Source: Burkholderia sp. Bp9143 (GTDB lineage: Bacteria > Pseudomonadota > Gammaproteobacteria > Burkholderiales > Burkholderiaceae). Taken from it: a stretch of DNA of 64,000 nt. Below, piece after piece: positions 7,433-16,492 of the stretch (position 1 is its first letter; every line of letters starts with the position of its first letter). The position numbers were made by a program, and so were the translations under genes. Location: contig NZ_QTPO01000017.1 of NCBI RefSeq assembly GCF_003853645.1, positions 1-64,000 on the forward strand, given 5' to 3'. The notes beneath the pieces were generated by a model. That model ran no database searches and was not told where the DNA came from. It saw nothing but the letters and a program-made list of their open reading frames with translations.

Positions 7433-10318
7433 ATGAAAAATGGTCAGGTCAAGCGCGCGCTCCGACTCGGAGCCGTCATGTCGGCCGTGCTGCTTGCGTC
7501 GCACGCGCACGCGGACGGTTTCAACGCAGCCGACGCCGCCCGCGTGCCGAGCGGTCAGTTCGTCACGCCGCTCGCGGTGCGCGGCGCGGTCCAGCAGTTC
7601 CTGAATCCCGGGCTGCCGGCCTATCCGCATTTCGTCGCGGGGGAAGCCGTGCGCTCGCAATTGAGCCCGGACGGCAAGACGCTGGCGATCATCACCGCCG
7701 GCCAGAACTCGCTGTACAAGCCGGACGGTTCGGTCGACACCGCGGCCTCGACGCAATTCATCTTCCTGTACGACGTCGCGGGCGCGAACAAGACCCGCCC
7801 GGTGCTCAAGCAGGTGCTCCAGCAGACCAACGCGTTCGTCGGGCTGGCGTTCTCGCATGACGGCGGCAAGCTCTATGCGACGGGCGGCAGCGACGATGCG
7901 GTCTACGTCTATGCGCAGCAGGGCGGCGCGTGGGCGCTGTCGAACACGATCGCGCTCGGCCACGCCGGCAAGGGCGTCGGCATCCGCGTGCAGCCGAATG
8001 CGGCCGGGCTCGCGCTGTCGGCCGACGGCAAGACGCTCGTCGTCGCGAACAACTACAACGATTCGATCAGCGTGATCGATACCGCGACCAACAACGTGCG
8101 CTACGAGCATGACCTGCGTCCGTTCTTCTCCGGCAACGAAGGCCGCAGCGGCGACGCCGGCGGCACATTCCCGTTCGCGGTCGTGATGAAGGGCAACGGC
8201 ATCGCGTACGTGTCGTCGGATCGCGATCGCGAGATCGTCGCGGTCGACGTGTCGTCGCCGTCTCGCGGCCGCCTCGTCAAGCGCATCAAGCTGGACGGCA
8301 ACGCGCTCGGCATGACGCTCGACGCGTCGCAATCGCGGCTGTTCGTCGCGCAGGACAACGCTGACCAGGTCGCGGTGATCGACACGAACACCAACGCGGT
8401 CGTGACCCGGATCGACGCACGCGCGCCGGCCGGCGTGCTGGCGCACGGCCAGGCGCACACGGGTGCGGCGACTTACGCGGTCACGCTGTCGCGCGATGGC
8501 CGCACGCTGTATGCGACCAACGCCGGCGCGAACGAAATCGCCGTCATTCCGCTCGTCGGCGAGCGGGCGTATCGCGTCACCGGCCTGATTCCGACCGCCT
8601 TCGAGCCGCACGACGTGACCTTCAGCGCCGACGGCACGTGGATGTACGTGGTGAACGGCAAGAGCACGACCGGCCCGAACCCGGACCACCTGTTCGGCGC
8701 GACCCCGGCGCAGGCGGCCGCGTCGCACGCGTCGAACGAATACCAGTTCCAGCTCGAGCGCGCGTCGCTCGTGAGCGCCCCGGTGCCCGCGGCCAACGAG
8801 CTGCCGACGCTGACGCAGCAGGCCGCGCGCAACAACTTCTATCGTCCGGAAGACAACGACCGGGATAACGAAGTGATGGGCTTCCTGCGCCGTCACATCA
8901 AGCACGTGATCTACGTCGTCAAGGAAAACCGCACGTTCGATCAGGTGCTCGGCGACATCGGCAATGGCGCCAATGGCGATCCGCGGCTGGCCCAGTTCGG
9001 CCGGAACATCACGCCGAACTTCCATCGCCTGGCGAGCCAGTTCGTGACGCTCGACAACTTCATGAACCCGGGCGACGGCAGCATGGACGGCTGGTCGTGG
9101 GCGCTTCAGGGGCGCGTCACCAACACCGAGACGATCACCCAGCAGATCAACTACGCGGCGGTCAATCGTGGTTTGTCGTATGAGAGCGAGGGCACGAACC
9201 GCAGCGTGCCGGTCAACTGGGAAACGGTGCAGCAACGCGATGCGGCGGCCGGCCCGGCCGGCACCACGAACTACAGCAACGCGGCCGCCGGCCTGCCGGG
9301 CGGTGCGGCGAACCTGCTGCCGGGCACCGGCAACCATGCGTCGTCCGATGCGCCGTTCGGCCACCAGCGCGGCTACATCTTCGACGCGGTGCTGGCCGGC
9401 GGCGGCACGGTCCGCAACTACGGGTTCCTCGTGAACAACATCGGCAGCATCGGCACGGCCGCGAACCCGATCGTCGATGCGCACGCGGCCGGCGTCGTCC
9501 AGGCCGCCGCGCTCGACCCGCGGCTCGCGTCGATGACCGACGTGTACTTCCGCGGTTTCGACCAGACGTATCCGGACCAGTGGCGTCTCAACGAGTGGAA
9601 ACGCGAGTTCGACCAGTACGTCGCGAGCGGCAACCTGCCGACGCTGTCGCTGGTGCGCCTGTCGCACGATCACATGGGGGCGTTCGGCACGGCGTTCGCC
9701 GGCGTGAACACGCCGGAAACGCAGCAGGCGGACAACGACCTGGCGGTCGGCCGGCTGGTCGAGGCCGTCGCGAAGAGCCCGTATGCGAACGACACGCTGA
9801 TCGTCGTGACCGAGGACGACGTGCAGGACGGCCCCGATCACGTGGATTCGCATCGCGGGCCGGCGTACATCGTCGGGCCGTACGTGAAGCAGGGCGCGGT
9901 GATCCGGACCCGCTACAGCCAGGTCAATGCGCTGCGCACCATCGAGGACGTGCTCGGCACGCAGCACATGAACCTGAATACGGCCTACCAGCGGCCGATG
10001 ACCGACGTGTTCGACGTGCACGGCCCGGCGTCGTGGACCTACACGGCCGTCGCGTCGACGGCGCTGAAGGGCACCGGGCTGCGGCTGGCCGAAGGGGCGG
10101 GCGAGAATCTGCTGCAATACGCGGCCGGGCCGGATGTCACGCCGAAGCATGACGCGGCGTACTGGGCAAAGGTGACGGCGAAGTTCGACTTCGACGATGC
10201 CGACGAGGTGCCGGCGGATCAGTTCAACCGCGTGTTGTGGAAAGGGATGATGGGCACGCAGCCGTACCCGAAGCTCAGGGGCGTGACGCAGAAGGTGGCG
10301 AGCCGCGACGACGACTGA
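7433..10318 (+). CDS. exported bifunctional YncE-like propeller / phosphoesterase
   Basis: This encodes 961 residues with a signal peptide (residues 1-28, MKNGQVKRALRLGA then a hydrophobic stretch ending SHAHADG). Residues about 60-440 form a YncE-type propeller (VIDTATNNV, VIDTNTNAV, TLYATNAGANEIAVI). From about residue 489 a phosphoesterase domain of the phospholipase C/acid phosphatase type begins with KHVIYVVKENRTFDQVLG; ENRTFD is the family nucleophile region. The conserved tail TEDDVQDGPDHVDSHRGPAY carries the Asp/His metal ligands. The domain pair recurs in proteobacteria as a YncE/alkaline-phosphatase-superfamily fusion. The substrate is unknown; a phosphodiester or phosphomonoester in the periplasm is likely. 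Confidence 0.85.
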   Translation: MKNGQVKRALRLGAVMSAVLLASHAHADGFNAADAARVPSGQFVTPLAVRGAVQQFLNPGLPAYPHFVAGEAVRSQLSPDGKTLAIITAGQNSLYKPDGSVDTAASTQFIFLYDVAGANKTRPVLKQVLQQTNAFVGLAFSHDGGKLYATGGSDDAVYVYAQQGGAWALSNTIALGHAGKGVGIRVQPNAAGLALSADGKTLVVANNYNDSISVIDTATNNVRYEHDLRPFFSGNEGRSGDAGGTFPFAVVMKGNGIAYVSSDRDREIVAVDVSSPSRGRLVKRIKLDGNALGMTLDASQSRLFVAQDNADQVAVIDTNTNAVVTRIDARAPAGVLAHGQAHTGAATYAVTLSRDGRTLYATNAGANEIAVIPLVGERAYRVTGLIPTAFEPHDVTFSADGTWMYVVNGKSTTGPNPDHLFGATPAQAAASHASNEYQFQLERASLVSAPVPAANELPTLTQQAARNNFYRPEDNDRDNEVMGFLRRHIKHVIYVVKENRTFDQVLGDIGNGANGDPRLAQFGRNITPNFHRLASQFVTLDNFMNPGDGSMDGWSWALQGRVTNTETITQQINYAAVNRGLSYESEGTNRSVPVNWETVQQRDAAAGPAGTTNYSNAAAGLPGGAANLLPGTGNHASSDAPFGHQRGYIFDAVLAGGGTVRNYGFLVNNIGSIGTAANPIVDAHAAGVVQAAALDPRLASMTDVYFRGFDQTYPDQWRLNEWKREFDQYVASGNLPTLSLVRLSHDHMGAFGTAFAGVNTPETQQADNDLAVGRLVEAVAKSPYANDTLIVVTEDDVQDGPDHVDSHRGPAYIVGPYVKQGAVIRTRYSQVNALRTIEDVLGTQHMNLNTAYQRPMTDVFDVHGPASWTYTAVASTALKGTGLRLAEGAGENLLQYAAGPDVTPKHDAAYWAKVTAKFDFDDADEVPADQFNRVLWKGMMGTQPYPKLRGVTQKVASRDDD

Positions 10319-10342
10319 TCGTTCGTTTGGTCGATGTGGAAG

Positions 10343-10375
10343 CAGGCCCTCCCGGCGGGAGGGCCTGTGTTTTTT
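10343..10375 (+). terminator. Rho-independent terminator
   Basis: CAGGCCCTCC and GGAGGGCCTG make a GC-rich stem around CGGC... a short loop, followed by GTG and six T (10370-10375). It sits 25 bp after the phosphoesterase stop and ends that transcript. Confidence 0.9.
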
Positions 10376-10450
10376 CGCGAGGTGTGCGGCGAGGGTCCGC
10401 GTGGGCGGCATCCGGCGCGCCGCGTGAGCGGCTGGCCGGGCTGCGCAACG

Positions 10451-10900
10451 TCACGCGTGCCATATCAGGTTCGCGCTGCTGTCCGTTTCGGACAGCAGCC
10501 GGAACCCGAGCCGCTCGTAGAGGCGCCGCGCCGGGTTGCCGTGCAGCACGCTGAGCGATACGGATACGGGCTCGCGTGCGGCTTCGGCCAGCAGTTCGCG
10601 CAACACGGCTTCGCCGATGCCTTGTCCCTGTCGCGACGGGTGGATCTGGATCTGGTGGACGTGCCATTCAGCGGCGGCGCGCGTCACTTTCAGCAAGCCG
10701 ATCGGGCCGGCGTCGGCGTTCGTGCCTTCGCAGACGATCATCGCATCTTCGAAATTTGCCACGATGCGCCGGTGGTGCGCTTCGTCGTCGGTGGGGGCGC
10801 CGACGCGTCGCAGATGCTCGGTCATCGTGAGTTGGCGGAGCGTCAGCAGAAAGGGCAGGTCGGACGCGGACGCGGGACGCAGGCGGATCGCCGGTTTCAT
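10451..10900 (-). CDS. GNAT family N-acetyltransferase
   Basis: This is a 149-residue single GNAT domain. The acetyl-CoA pyrophosphate loop appears as RQGQGIGEAVL (family Q/R-x-x-G-x-G/A), and the C-terminal part VLHGNPARRLYERLGFRLLSE is the usual N-x-x-A-x-x-x-Y-x-x-x-G-F motif. The acceptor substrate cannot be predicted. It lies downstream of the amidohydrolase gene with about 110 bp between, so it may be a separate unit rather than part of the catabolic cluster. Confidence 0.85.
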   Translation of the reverse strand: MKPAIRLRPASASDLPFLLTLRQLTMTEHLRRVGAPTDDEAHHRRIVANFEDAMIVCEGTNADAGPIGLLKVTRAAAEWHVHQIQIHPSRQGQGIGEAVLRELLAEAAREPVSVSLSVLHGNPARRLYERLGFRLLSETDSSANLIWHA

Positions 10901-11011
10901 GATCGATGTGGATGCGCTCGGGGGCGAGCTTCGACGCCGATGATTCCAGCATTCGCGACGCAGGTCAAAGGCCCGGCAACGGAATCTGCCGCCCGGCCGG
11001 GCGATGTTCGT

Positions 11012-11914
11012 TTACGCAATCCGGTACACGCGCATCGCGTTGTCGTGCCAGATCGCCTGACGCGCCGCAGCGTCGAGGTCCGCCATCGCACCGGCGAACG
11101 TACGCAGCAATGCGGGATAGGACACCCGCAACCCCGCCACCGGAAAATTGCTCGCGAACAGGCAGCGCTGCCAGCCGAATATCGCGATCGTGTCGCGGAT
11201 GATCCGCGCGTTTTCAGCCTCGTTCCACATCGCATCGCGCAAGCCGAGTTCGGAGATCTTCACGGTCACGCGCGGGGAAGCGGCCAGCGCCTGCATGCCG
11301 CTGCGCCAGCGCGCGAGCCCCGCTGCCGAGCGATCCCACGGCAGCCCCGCATGTTCGAGCACCACGTCGACACCGGGCGCATCGGCCAGCAGCGCGGCCG
11401 CGTCGCCGAGATGCCAGAACGGCACGCGCAGATCCCAGCTCAGGCCATGCGCGGCCAGGCGTTCCAGCGCGGCCGGCCAGCGCGGATCGCGCAGCGTGCC
11501 GGGCCCGTTGACGGCCGCGTCCGGCGATGCAGCGGTGCGCGGCTTGAACCGCACGCCGCGCACGCGCGGCCACGCGGCCTGTTCGCCGAGCCGCTCGTCC
11601 GCATCGTCAGCCAGCAGGTCGACCCACGCGACGACCGCCGACGGCAGCCCGTGCGCGGCAGCGACCGCATGCAGCCAGCGCGTTTCCGCGAGCGCTTCGT
11701 CGCGCGCCCGTTCCGCCTCGACGTGCACGCTCGCGACGATCGGCGCACCTTGCGCCGCGTGCCGGTAGTCGTCCACGCCGAAATCGCGGCACAGCGCCGC
11801 ATAGTCGCCGAACATGAAGTGCGCCGGATCGTACTGGTCCTGCAGCCACGGGTAGTGCGCGCCCGCGCCGAGTTGCCACAGGTGGTGATGCGCGTCGACG
11901 AGCGCCGTCGGCAT
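11012..11914 (-). CDS. amidohydrolase-2 family lactonase-like hydrolase
   Basis: This is a 300-residue TIM-barrel hydrolase of the amidohydrolase-2 family, which includes L-fuconolactonase, L-rhamnono-lactonase and 2-pyrone-4,6-dicarboxylate hydrolase. It starts MPTALVDAHHHLW, carrying the HxH metal motif on strand 1. VVLEHAG carries the later His. The usual late Asp motif (GSDWP in relatives) reads ASNFPV, with Asn in place of Asp. The start ATG 11914 is the first usable one, 32 bp after the propeller gene stop. In this cluster it may open a sugar-acid lactone before the RhmD-like dehydratase acts. Confidence 0.72.
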   Translation of the reverse strand: MPTALVDAHHHLWQLGAGAHYPWLQDQYDPAHFMFGDYAALCRDFGVDDYRHAAQGAPIVASVHVEAERARDEALAETRWLHAVAAAHGLPSAVVAWVDLLADDADERLGEQAAWPRVRGVRFKPRTAASPDAAVNGPGTLRDPRWPAALERLAAHGLSWDLRVPFWHLGDAAALLADAPGVDVVLEHAGLPWDRSAAGLARWRSGMQALAASPRVTVKISELGLRDAMWNEAENARIIRDTIAIFGWQRCLFASNFPVAGLRVSYPALLRTFAGAMADLDAAARQAIWHDNAMRVYRIA

Positions 11915-11945
11915 CGCGTCCGGCGACGGCGCGTCGTCGCGCCGC

Positions 11946-12893
11946 TCAGCGCGTGCCTGCGAGCACATACGATGCATCCGGTTCGCGCAGCGTCGGCAAT
12001 GCGCCGACGAACCGCCATGCATCGAGATCGAGCTCGCGCACGTAGTCGTCCTGGAACGACACGTACGCGACGCGCCGCGACGGATGGAACGACAGCGCGG
12101 TCGGGTTCGCGGGCAGCGCGACGCGTTCGATTTCCTCCAGCTGCCGCGCATCGAACACCGAGATCGACCGCTCGCCTGAATTGGTCAGCAGCAGCAGGTC
12201 GCGGCCGTCCGGCGCGGTGGTGCGGTAGATGCGGTTCGGATCGCTGCGCGTCTTCACGCGGCGGCCGCAGGTCATCGTGTCGGTATCGATCTCGACGAGT
12301 GTGTCGTCGCCGCGATTCGCGACGAACAGCGTGCGCTCGTCGCTCGACAGCGCATTGCCTTCGGGACGCGGGCCCGGCATCACCGCGCGCGGCGCGACGG
12401 TGGCGTCGCGCGGATGGAACTGCGTGACCGTGTTCGACAGCAGATGCACGCCGTATGCGCGGCTCGCATCGCGCGTGAGCGTCACGAGGTGCGTCTTCAC
12501 GCCGCCGGACGGCACGGCCATGTTCGGCACGGCCTGCCGGATCGGTTCATCGAACACGAGCAACATGTCGTGCGCCTCGCTCATCGCGTACAACCGGCCG
12601 TCGCGATCGGCCGCCATCCCGTGCGGCCGGTAGTACGGCCACAGGTCGAGCATCCGCGTATGGGTACGCTCGACGAGGTCGATCTCGGCGATCCGGTGAT
12701 CGCCTTCATGGCCGCGCGACCATGCGGTCTCGATCCCGAAGATGCCGACGTACGCGAAGCGGTTGTTCACGTCGACGGTGAACTCGTGCGGGAAGTTCGG
12801 CAGCACGATGTGCTTGAGCGCGGTTTTCGTCTCGAGGTCGTAGAAGCTGAAGGTGTGGGCGCATTTCTGCACCAGCAACAGGATGTCGTTCAT
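11946..12893 (-). CDS. YncE-like beta-propeller, possible lactonase
   Basis: This is a 315-residue propeller with repeating blades (RLYAMSEAHDMLLVF, TLFVANRGDDTLVEI, LLLLTNSGERSISVF, VAYVSFQDDYVRELDL). There is no signal peptide, so a cytoplasmic role is likely, unlike the two exported propellers at 5231 and 7433. Seven-bladed proteins of this shape include 6-phosphogluconolactonase-type and other sugar lactonases, but no catalytic set is certain. The start is ATG 12893 (MNDILLLVQK). An in-frame start further upstream would add only MDTRTKQRRHT. It is the fifth gene of the catabolic operon. Confidence 0.68.
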   Translation of the reverse strand: MNDILLLVQKCAHTFSFYDLETKTALKHIVLPNFPHEFTVDVNNRFAYVGIFGIETAWSRGHEGDHRIAEIDLVERTHTRMLDLWPYYRPHGMAADRDGRLYAMSEAHDMLLVFDEPIRQAVPNMAVPSGGVKTHLVTLTRDASRAYGVHLLSNTVTQFHPRDATVAPRAVMPGPRPEGNALSSDERTLFVANRGDDTLVEIDTDTMTCGRRVKTRSDPNRIYRTTAPDGRDLLLLTNSGERSISVFDARQLEEIERVALPANPTALSFHPSRRVAYVSFQDDYVRELDLDAWRFVGALPTLREPDASYVLAGTR

Positions 12894-12953
12894 GGTGTGT
12901 CTCCGTTGTTTCGTTCGCGTGTCCACGCGTTCCCGCGTCGGTGTTAGTGCGCG

Positions 12954-14246
12954 TCAGTCTTCGCAGCGCCGGGGCAGCGTCAGCGCGAGCAGGCCGGCCA
13001 CCGCGAGCGTGACGGCGAGGCTGTACACGCCGGCCGCCGCGCTCACGTGCTGGGTCAGCACGCCGACCGCATACGGGCCGCAGAAGCCGCCGAGGTTGCC
13101 GAGCGCATTGATCAGGCCGCGCGCGCTGCCGGCGGTCTCGACGCTGCACAGCTTCGGCGGAATCGCCCAGAACACGCCGGCCGCCGCCTGCAGGAAGAAG
13201 CCGCAGCCGATCAGGAACGCGAACGACACCATCATCGACTCATGCGTGAGCACCGACAGCGCGAGGCACGCGGCAAAGCCGATGAGCGGCAGCAGCACGA
13301 ACAGGCGGCGCTTGCCGGTTCGGTCCGACAAATACGACGTGGCGAACATCCCGATCACCATCGCGACGTACGGCAGCATCGCGAGCAGGCCGACCTTGCC
13401 CATCCCGCCGTGCGTGAGGTTTTTCAGCAGCGTTGGCAACCACATCGTATAGCCGTAGATGCCGACCTGATAGCAGAAGTTGATCGCGATCAGCAGCCAG
13501 ATCGTCGGGTTGCGCAGTATCGCGCCGAACGACGCGGCGGCCGGCGTGCCGGCGGCTTGCTTGCGCGCCTGCTCCTCACGCAGTGCGTCGAGGATGTACG
13601 CCTTCTCGCGCGGCGACACCCAGCGCGCGGTTTCCGGGCTGTCGTCGGCGAACATCAGCCACGCGAACAGGCACAGCAGCGACAGCGCGCCGGCGCTGAA
13701 GAACAGGTGACGCCAGTCGTATGCGGCGAGGATGAAGCCGGACAGCGGTGCGGTGATCATGCCGGCGAGCGGCACGAACATGATGACCATCGCGTTCGCG
13801 CGGCCGCGCTCGCGGTCGGGAAACCAGTGGCTGACCATCGTCAGCACGACGGGCAGCATCCCGCCTTCGGCCACGCCAAGCAGGAAGCGCAGCGCCAGCA
13901 GTTGCCACGTATGGGTGACGAGCCCGGTCAGCACCGACAGCACGGCCCAGCTCACGAGCGACCAGGCGATGAAGGTCTTGCCGCTGCCGCGCGCCGCGCG
14001 CTGGCCGCCGGGAATCTGCAGGAACAGGTAGCCGAAGAAGAAGATGCCGCCGGCGAGGCCGGCCATCGTCGCGTCCATGCCGAGATCGGCGTTCATCCCG
14101 CCGGGCATCGCGAACGCGATGTTCACGCGGTCCATGTACGAAATGATGCAGGCGAGCAGCAGCGGGGGAATCACGCGCAGCCAGCGGCGGCGCGGAATGG
14201 CGCCGCCGGCTTCATAGGCCGGGGTGGCCGGGTTCAGCAGAGTCAT
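12954..14246 (-). CDS. MFS transporter, anion:cation symporter (ACS) type
   Basis: This is a 430-residue, 12-helix transporter. SYMDRVNIAFA in the first helix, FFFGYLFLQIPGG, and LGVAEGGMLPVVLTMVSHWFPDRERGRA are typical of the ACS family (sugar acid, tartrate, phthalate and glucarate transporters). It lies between the DHDPS-family gene (98 bp upstream) and the propeller gene in the same strand. It probably imports the sugar acid or aromatic acid degraded by the cluster. Confidence 0.85.
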   Translation of the reverse strand: MTLLNPATPAYEAGGAIPRRRWLRVIPPLLLACIISYMDRVNIAFAMPGGMNADLGMDATMAGLAGGIFFFGYLFLQIPGGQRAARGSGKTFIAWSLVSWAVLSVLTGLVTHTWQLLALRFLLGVAEGGMLPVVLTMVSHWFPDRERGRANAMVIMFVPLAGMITAPLSGFILAAYDWRHLFFSAGALSLLCLFAWLMFADDSPETARWVSPREKAYILDALREEQARKQAAGTPAAASFGAILRNPTIWLLIAINFCYQVGIYGYTMWLPTLLKNLTHGGMGKVGLLAMLPYVAMVIGMFATSYLSDRTGKRRLFVLLPLIGFAACLALSVLTHESMMVSFAFLIGCGFFLQAAAGVFWAIPPKLCSVETAGSARGLINALGNLGGFCGPYAVGVLTQHVSAAAGVYSLAVTLAVAGLLALTLPRRCED

Positions 14247-14309
14247 GGTGTCTCCGATCCATGTGATGAGCAGCGGCGGCCTTCTGTCGGACCGCCGTCA
14301 CGCCGATGT

Positions 14310-14327
14310 GCAACGCACATGCGTTGC
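14310..14327. repeat. perfect inverted repeat between lyase and transporter genes
   Basis: GCAACGC-acat-GCGTTGC is a perfect 7-bp inverted repeat in the 97-bp gap between the DHDPS-family gene and the ACS transporter gene. No T-run follows on the minus strand. It may be an RNA hairpin that tunes transporter expression, or an operator. Confidence 0.5.
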
Positions 14328-14343
14328 GGGTGCAAAACGATGT

Positions 14344-15261
14344 CTAGCGTCCCCAGCGCAGCACGAGCGGGTCGAGCCGCCGCGCCGCGTCGAGCAGGCC
14401 CGCGCGTACCTGCGGGTGCAGTTCGGGCCACGGCGCGCGCGGCTTGTCGCACGCGATCACGCCGCCTTCCTTCATCAGCGCCTTCGCGGTCAGGAAGCCC
14501 GACTGACGGTTCTCATAGTTGATCAGCGGCAGCCAGCGCGCGTACTGCTCGCACGCTTCGTTGCGGCGTCCGGCGAAATACGCGTCGGTGATCCCGCGGA
14601 TGCCGTCCGGATAACCGGCGCCCGTCATCGCGCCGGTCGCGCCGGCATCGAGGTCGGCGAGCAACGTGATGCCTTCCTCGCCGTCCCACGGCCCTTCGAT
14701 CGCGTCGCCGCCGAGCGCGATCAGCTCGCGCAGCTTCGACGCGGCGCCGGGCGTCTCGATCTTGAAGTACGACACGGCGTCGATCTCGCGCGCGAGCGTC
14801 GCGAGGAGCGATGCGGACAGCGCGACGCCGCTCGCGGGCGCGTCCTGGATCATCAGCGGAATGCCGAGGCCGTCGGTGACGTCGCGGAAGAACGCGCGCA
14901 CCTGCGCTTCGGGCACGCGGAACGTCGCGCCGTGATACGGCGGCATCACCATCACCATCGCGGCGCCGAGCGCCTGCGCCTGGCGGTTGCGCTCCGCGCA
15001 AATGCGCGCGCTGAAGTGCGACGTCGTGACGATCACCGGCACGCGGCCGGCGACGTGCTCGAGCGTGGTGCGCGTGATGAGGTCGCGTTCGTCGTCGCCG
15101 AGCGCGAACTGCTCCGAGTAGTTCGCGTGGATGCAGATGCCCTGCGAACCCGCGTCGATCATGAAGTCGAGGCAGCGGCGCTGGCCGTCGAGATCGAGCG
15201 CGCCGTGCGCGTCGAAGATCGTCGGCGCGACCGGAAAGACGCCCTGGTAGCGTGCGTTCAT
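14344..15261 (-). CDS. DHDPS/NAL family lyase or dehydratase
   Basis: This is a 305-residue class I aldolase-like TIM barrel of the dihydrodipicolinate synthase/N-acetylneuraminate lyase superfamily. SYFKIETPG contains the predicted Schiff-base Lys. The usual GxTGE region reads CIHANYSEQFAL, so it is a divergent subgroup and not a DapA. Paired with an enolase-superfamily dehydratase it may cleave or dehydrate a 2-keto-3-deoxy sugar acid. Its gene starts 8 bp after the stop of the dehydratase gene, so the two are co-transcribed. Confidence 0.8.
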   Translation of the reverse strand: MNARYQGVFPVAPTIFDAHGALDLDGQRRCLDFMIDAGSQGICIHANYSEQFALGDDERDLITRTTLEHVAGRVPVIVTTSHFSARICAERNRQAQALGAAMVMVMPPYHGATFRVPEAQVRAFFRDVTDGLGIPLMIQDAPASGVALSASLLATLAREIDAVSYFKIETPGAASKLRELIALGGDAIEGPWDGEEGITLLADLDAGATGAMTGAGYPDGIRGITDAYFAGRRNEACEQYARWLPLINYENRQSGFLTAKALMKEGGVIACDKPRAPWPELHPQVRAGLLDAARRLDPLVLRWGR

Positions 15262-15269
15262 GGCGGACC

Positions 15270-16442
15270 TCACTCGACGATGTCGAACTGGTCGAGGAAC
15301 TCGGTCTTCAGCGTGAGACCGAGGCCCGGCACGTCGTCGCGCAGTTGCAGGAAGCCATTCTCGGCCACCGGCTCGCCGTCGAAGATGTAATAGAACAGCT
15401 CGTTGCCGACTTCCACGTCGAACATCGGGAAGTACTCGCTCATCGGCGACGCGAGCGTGCTCATCGTCAGGTGATAGTTGTGCATCTGGCCCGCATGCGG
15501 AATCACCGGCACGCTGTACGCCTCGCACAGCGCATTGATCTTGTGCGCCATCGTGATCCCGCCGACGCGGTTCGTGTCGTACTGCACGACCGACACGGCC
15601 TTGCGGTCCAGCAACTGCTTGAAGCCGTACAGCGAGAACTCGTGCTCGCCGCCGGAGATCGGGATGCGCGTGAGCTGGTTCAGCTCCGCGTAGCCGTCGA
15701 TGTCGTCGGCGATCACCGGTTCCTCGAGCCAGCGCGGCTGGTATTTCTCGAGCTTCGGCAGGATGCGCTTCGCGTACTCGAGGTTCCAGCCCATGTAGCA
15801 CTCGAGCATCAGGTCGTTGTCGTAGCCGATCACCTCACGGATCGCCGCGACCGACTTCAGGTTCTCCACCACGCCCTGCTGCCCGTGCGCGGGCCCGTAG
15901 CCGAAGCGCATCTTGAACGCGCGGAAGCCTTCCTTCAGATAGCGCTGCGCCTCGTCCTGCATCTCCTTCAGGTCGGTGCGGTAGAGCTTCGAGTAGTAGC
16001 AGGGGATCTTTTCCTTGGTGCGGCCGCCGAGCAGCTTGAACACGGGCTTGCCGACGCTCTTGCCGAGGATGTCCCAGATCGCGATGTCGACCGCGGAGAT
16101 CGCCGCCATGCCGATGCCCTTGCGGCCCCATGCGTGGGTTGCGCGGTACATCCGCTGGTTCAGGTATTCGTAGTCCCACGGGTCCTGGCCGATCACGAGC
16201 GGCGCGAGGTACTGGTCGATGATGACCTTCGCGACGTGCGGCGCGAGCGCGACGTTGCCGAGGCCGACGATGCCGTCGTCGGTCTCGACTTCGACGACCG
16301 TCCACGCATGGAAGCGGAACGTGCTCATGGTTTCCTGCGGCGCGTACAGCAGGTCCATCGCGTTCGAGCAGAAGTTGCCTTGCGGCGGGACGGTCTTGCC
16401 TTTCCACTGGAATACGCGGGCGCGCACGGAACGGATCTTCAT
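15270..16442 (-). CDS. enolase-superfamily sugar acid dehydratase (RhmD-like)
   Basis: This is a 390-residue mandelate racemase/muconate lactonizing enzyme family protein. Mg2+ ligands are visible in the barrel: Glu in MLECYMGWN, Glu in WLEEPV and Glu in SGGEHEF. The general base region is [12 protein letters not shown] with preceding QYDTNRVGG (His/Asp pair), as in L-rhamnonate dehydratase-type members. There is no clear KxK motif; AFKMRFGYG is at that place. A 2-keto-3-deoxy acid product is expected. The start is ATG 16442 ([13 protein letters not shown]). L-rhamnonate is only one candidate substrate. Confidence 0.8.
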   Translation of the reverse strand: MKIRSVRARVFQWKGKTVPPQGNFCSNAMDLLYAPQETMSTFRFHAWTVVEVETDDGIVGLGNVALAPHVAKVIIDQYLAPLVIGQDPWDYEYLNQRMYRATHAWGRKGIGMAAISAVDIAIWDILGKSVGKPVFKLLGGRTKEKIPCYYSKLYRTDLKEMQDEAQRYLKEGFRAFKMRFGYGPAHGQQGVVENLKSVAAIREVIGYDNDLMLECYMGWNLEYAKRILPKLEKYQPRWLEEPVIADDIDGYAELNQLTRIPISGGEHEFSLYGFKQLLDRKAVSVVQYDTNRVGGITMAHKINALCEAYSVPVIPHAGQMHNYHLTMSTLASPMSEYFPMFDVEVGNELFYYIFDGEPVAENGFLQLRDDVPGLGLTLKTEFLDQFDIVE

Positions 16443-16492
16443 GATGGTGTCTCCAGTAATCGATGTTGTCGTGTGTGGATGGCGTGCGAGCG

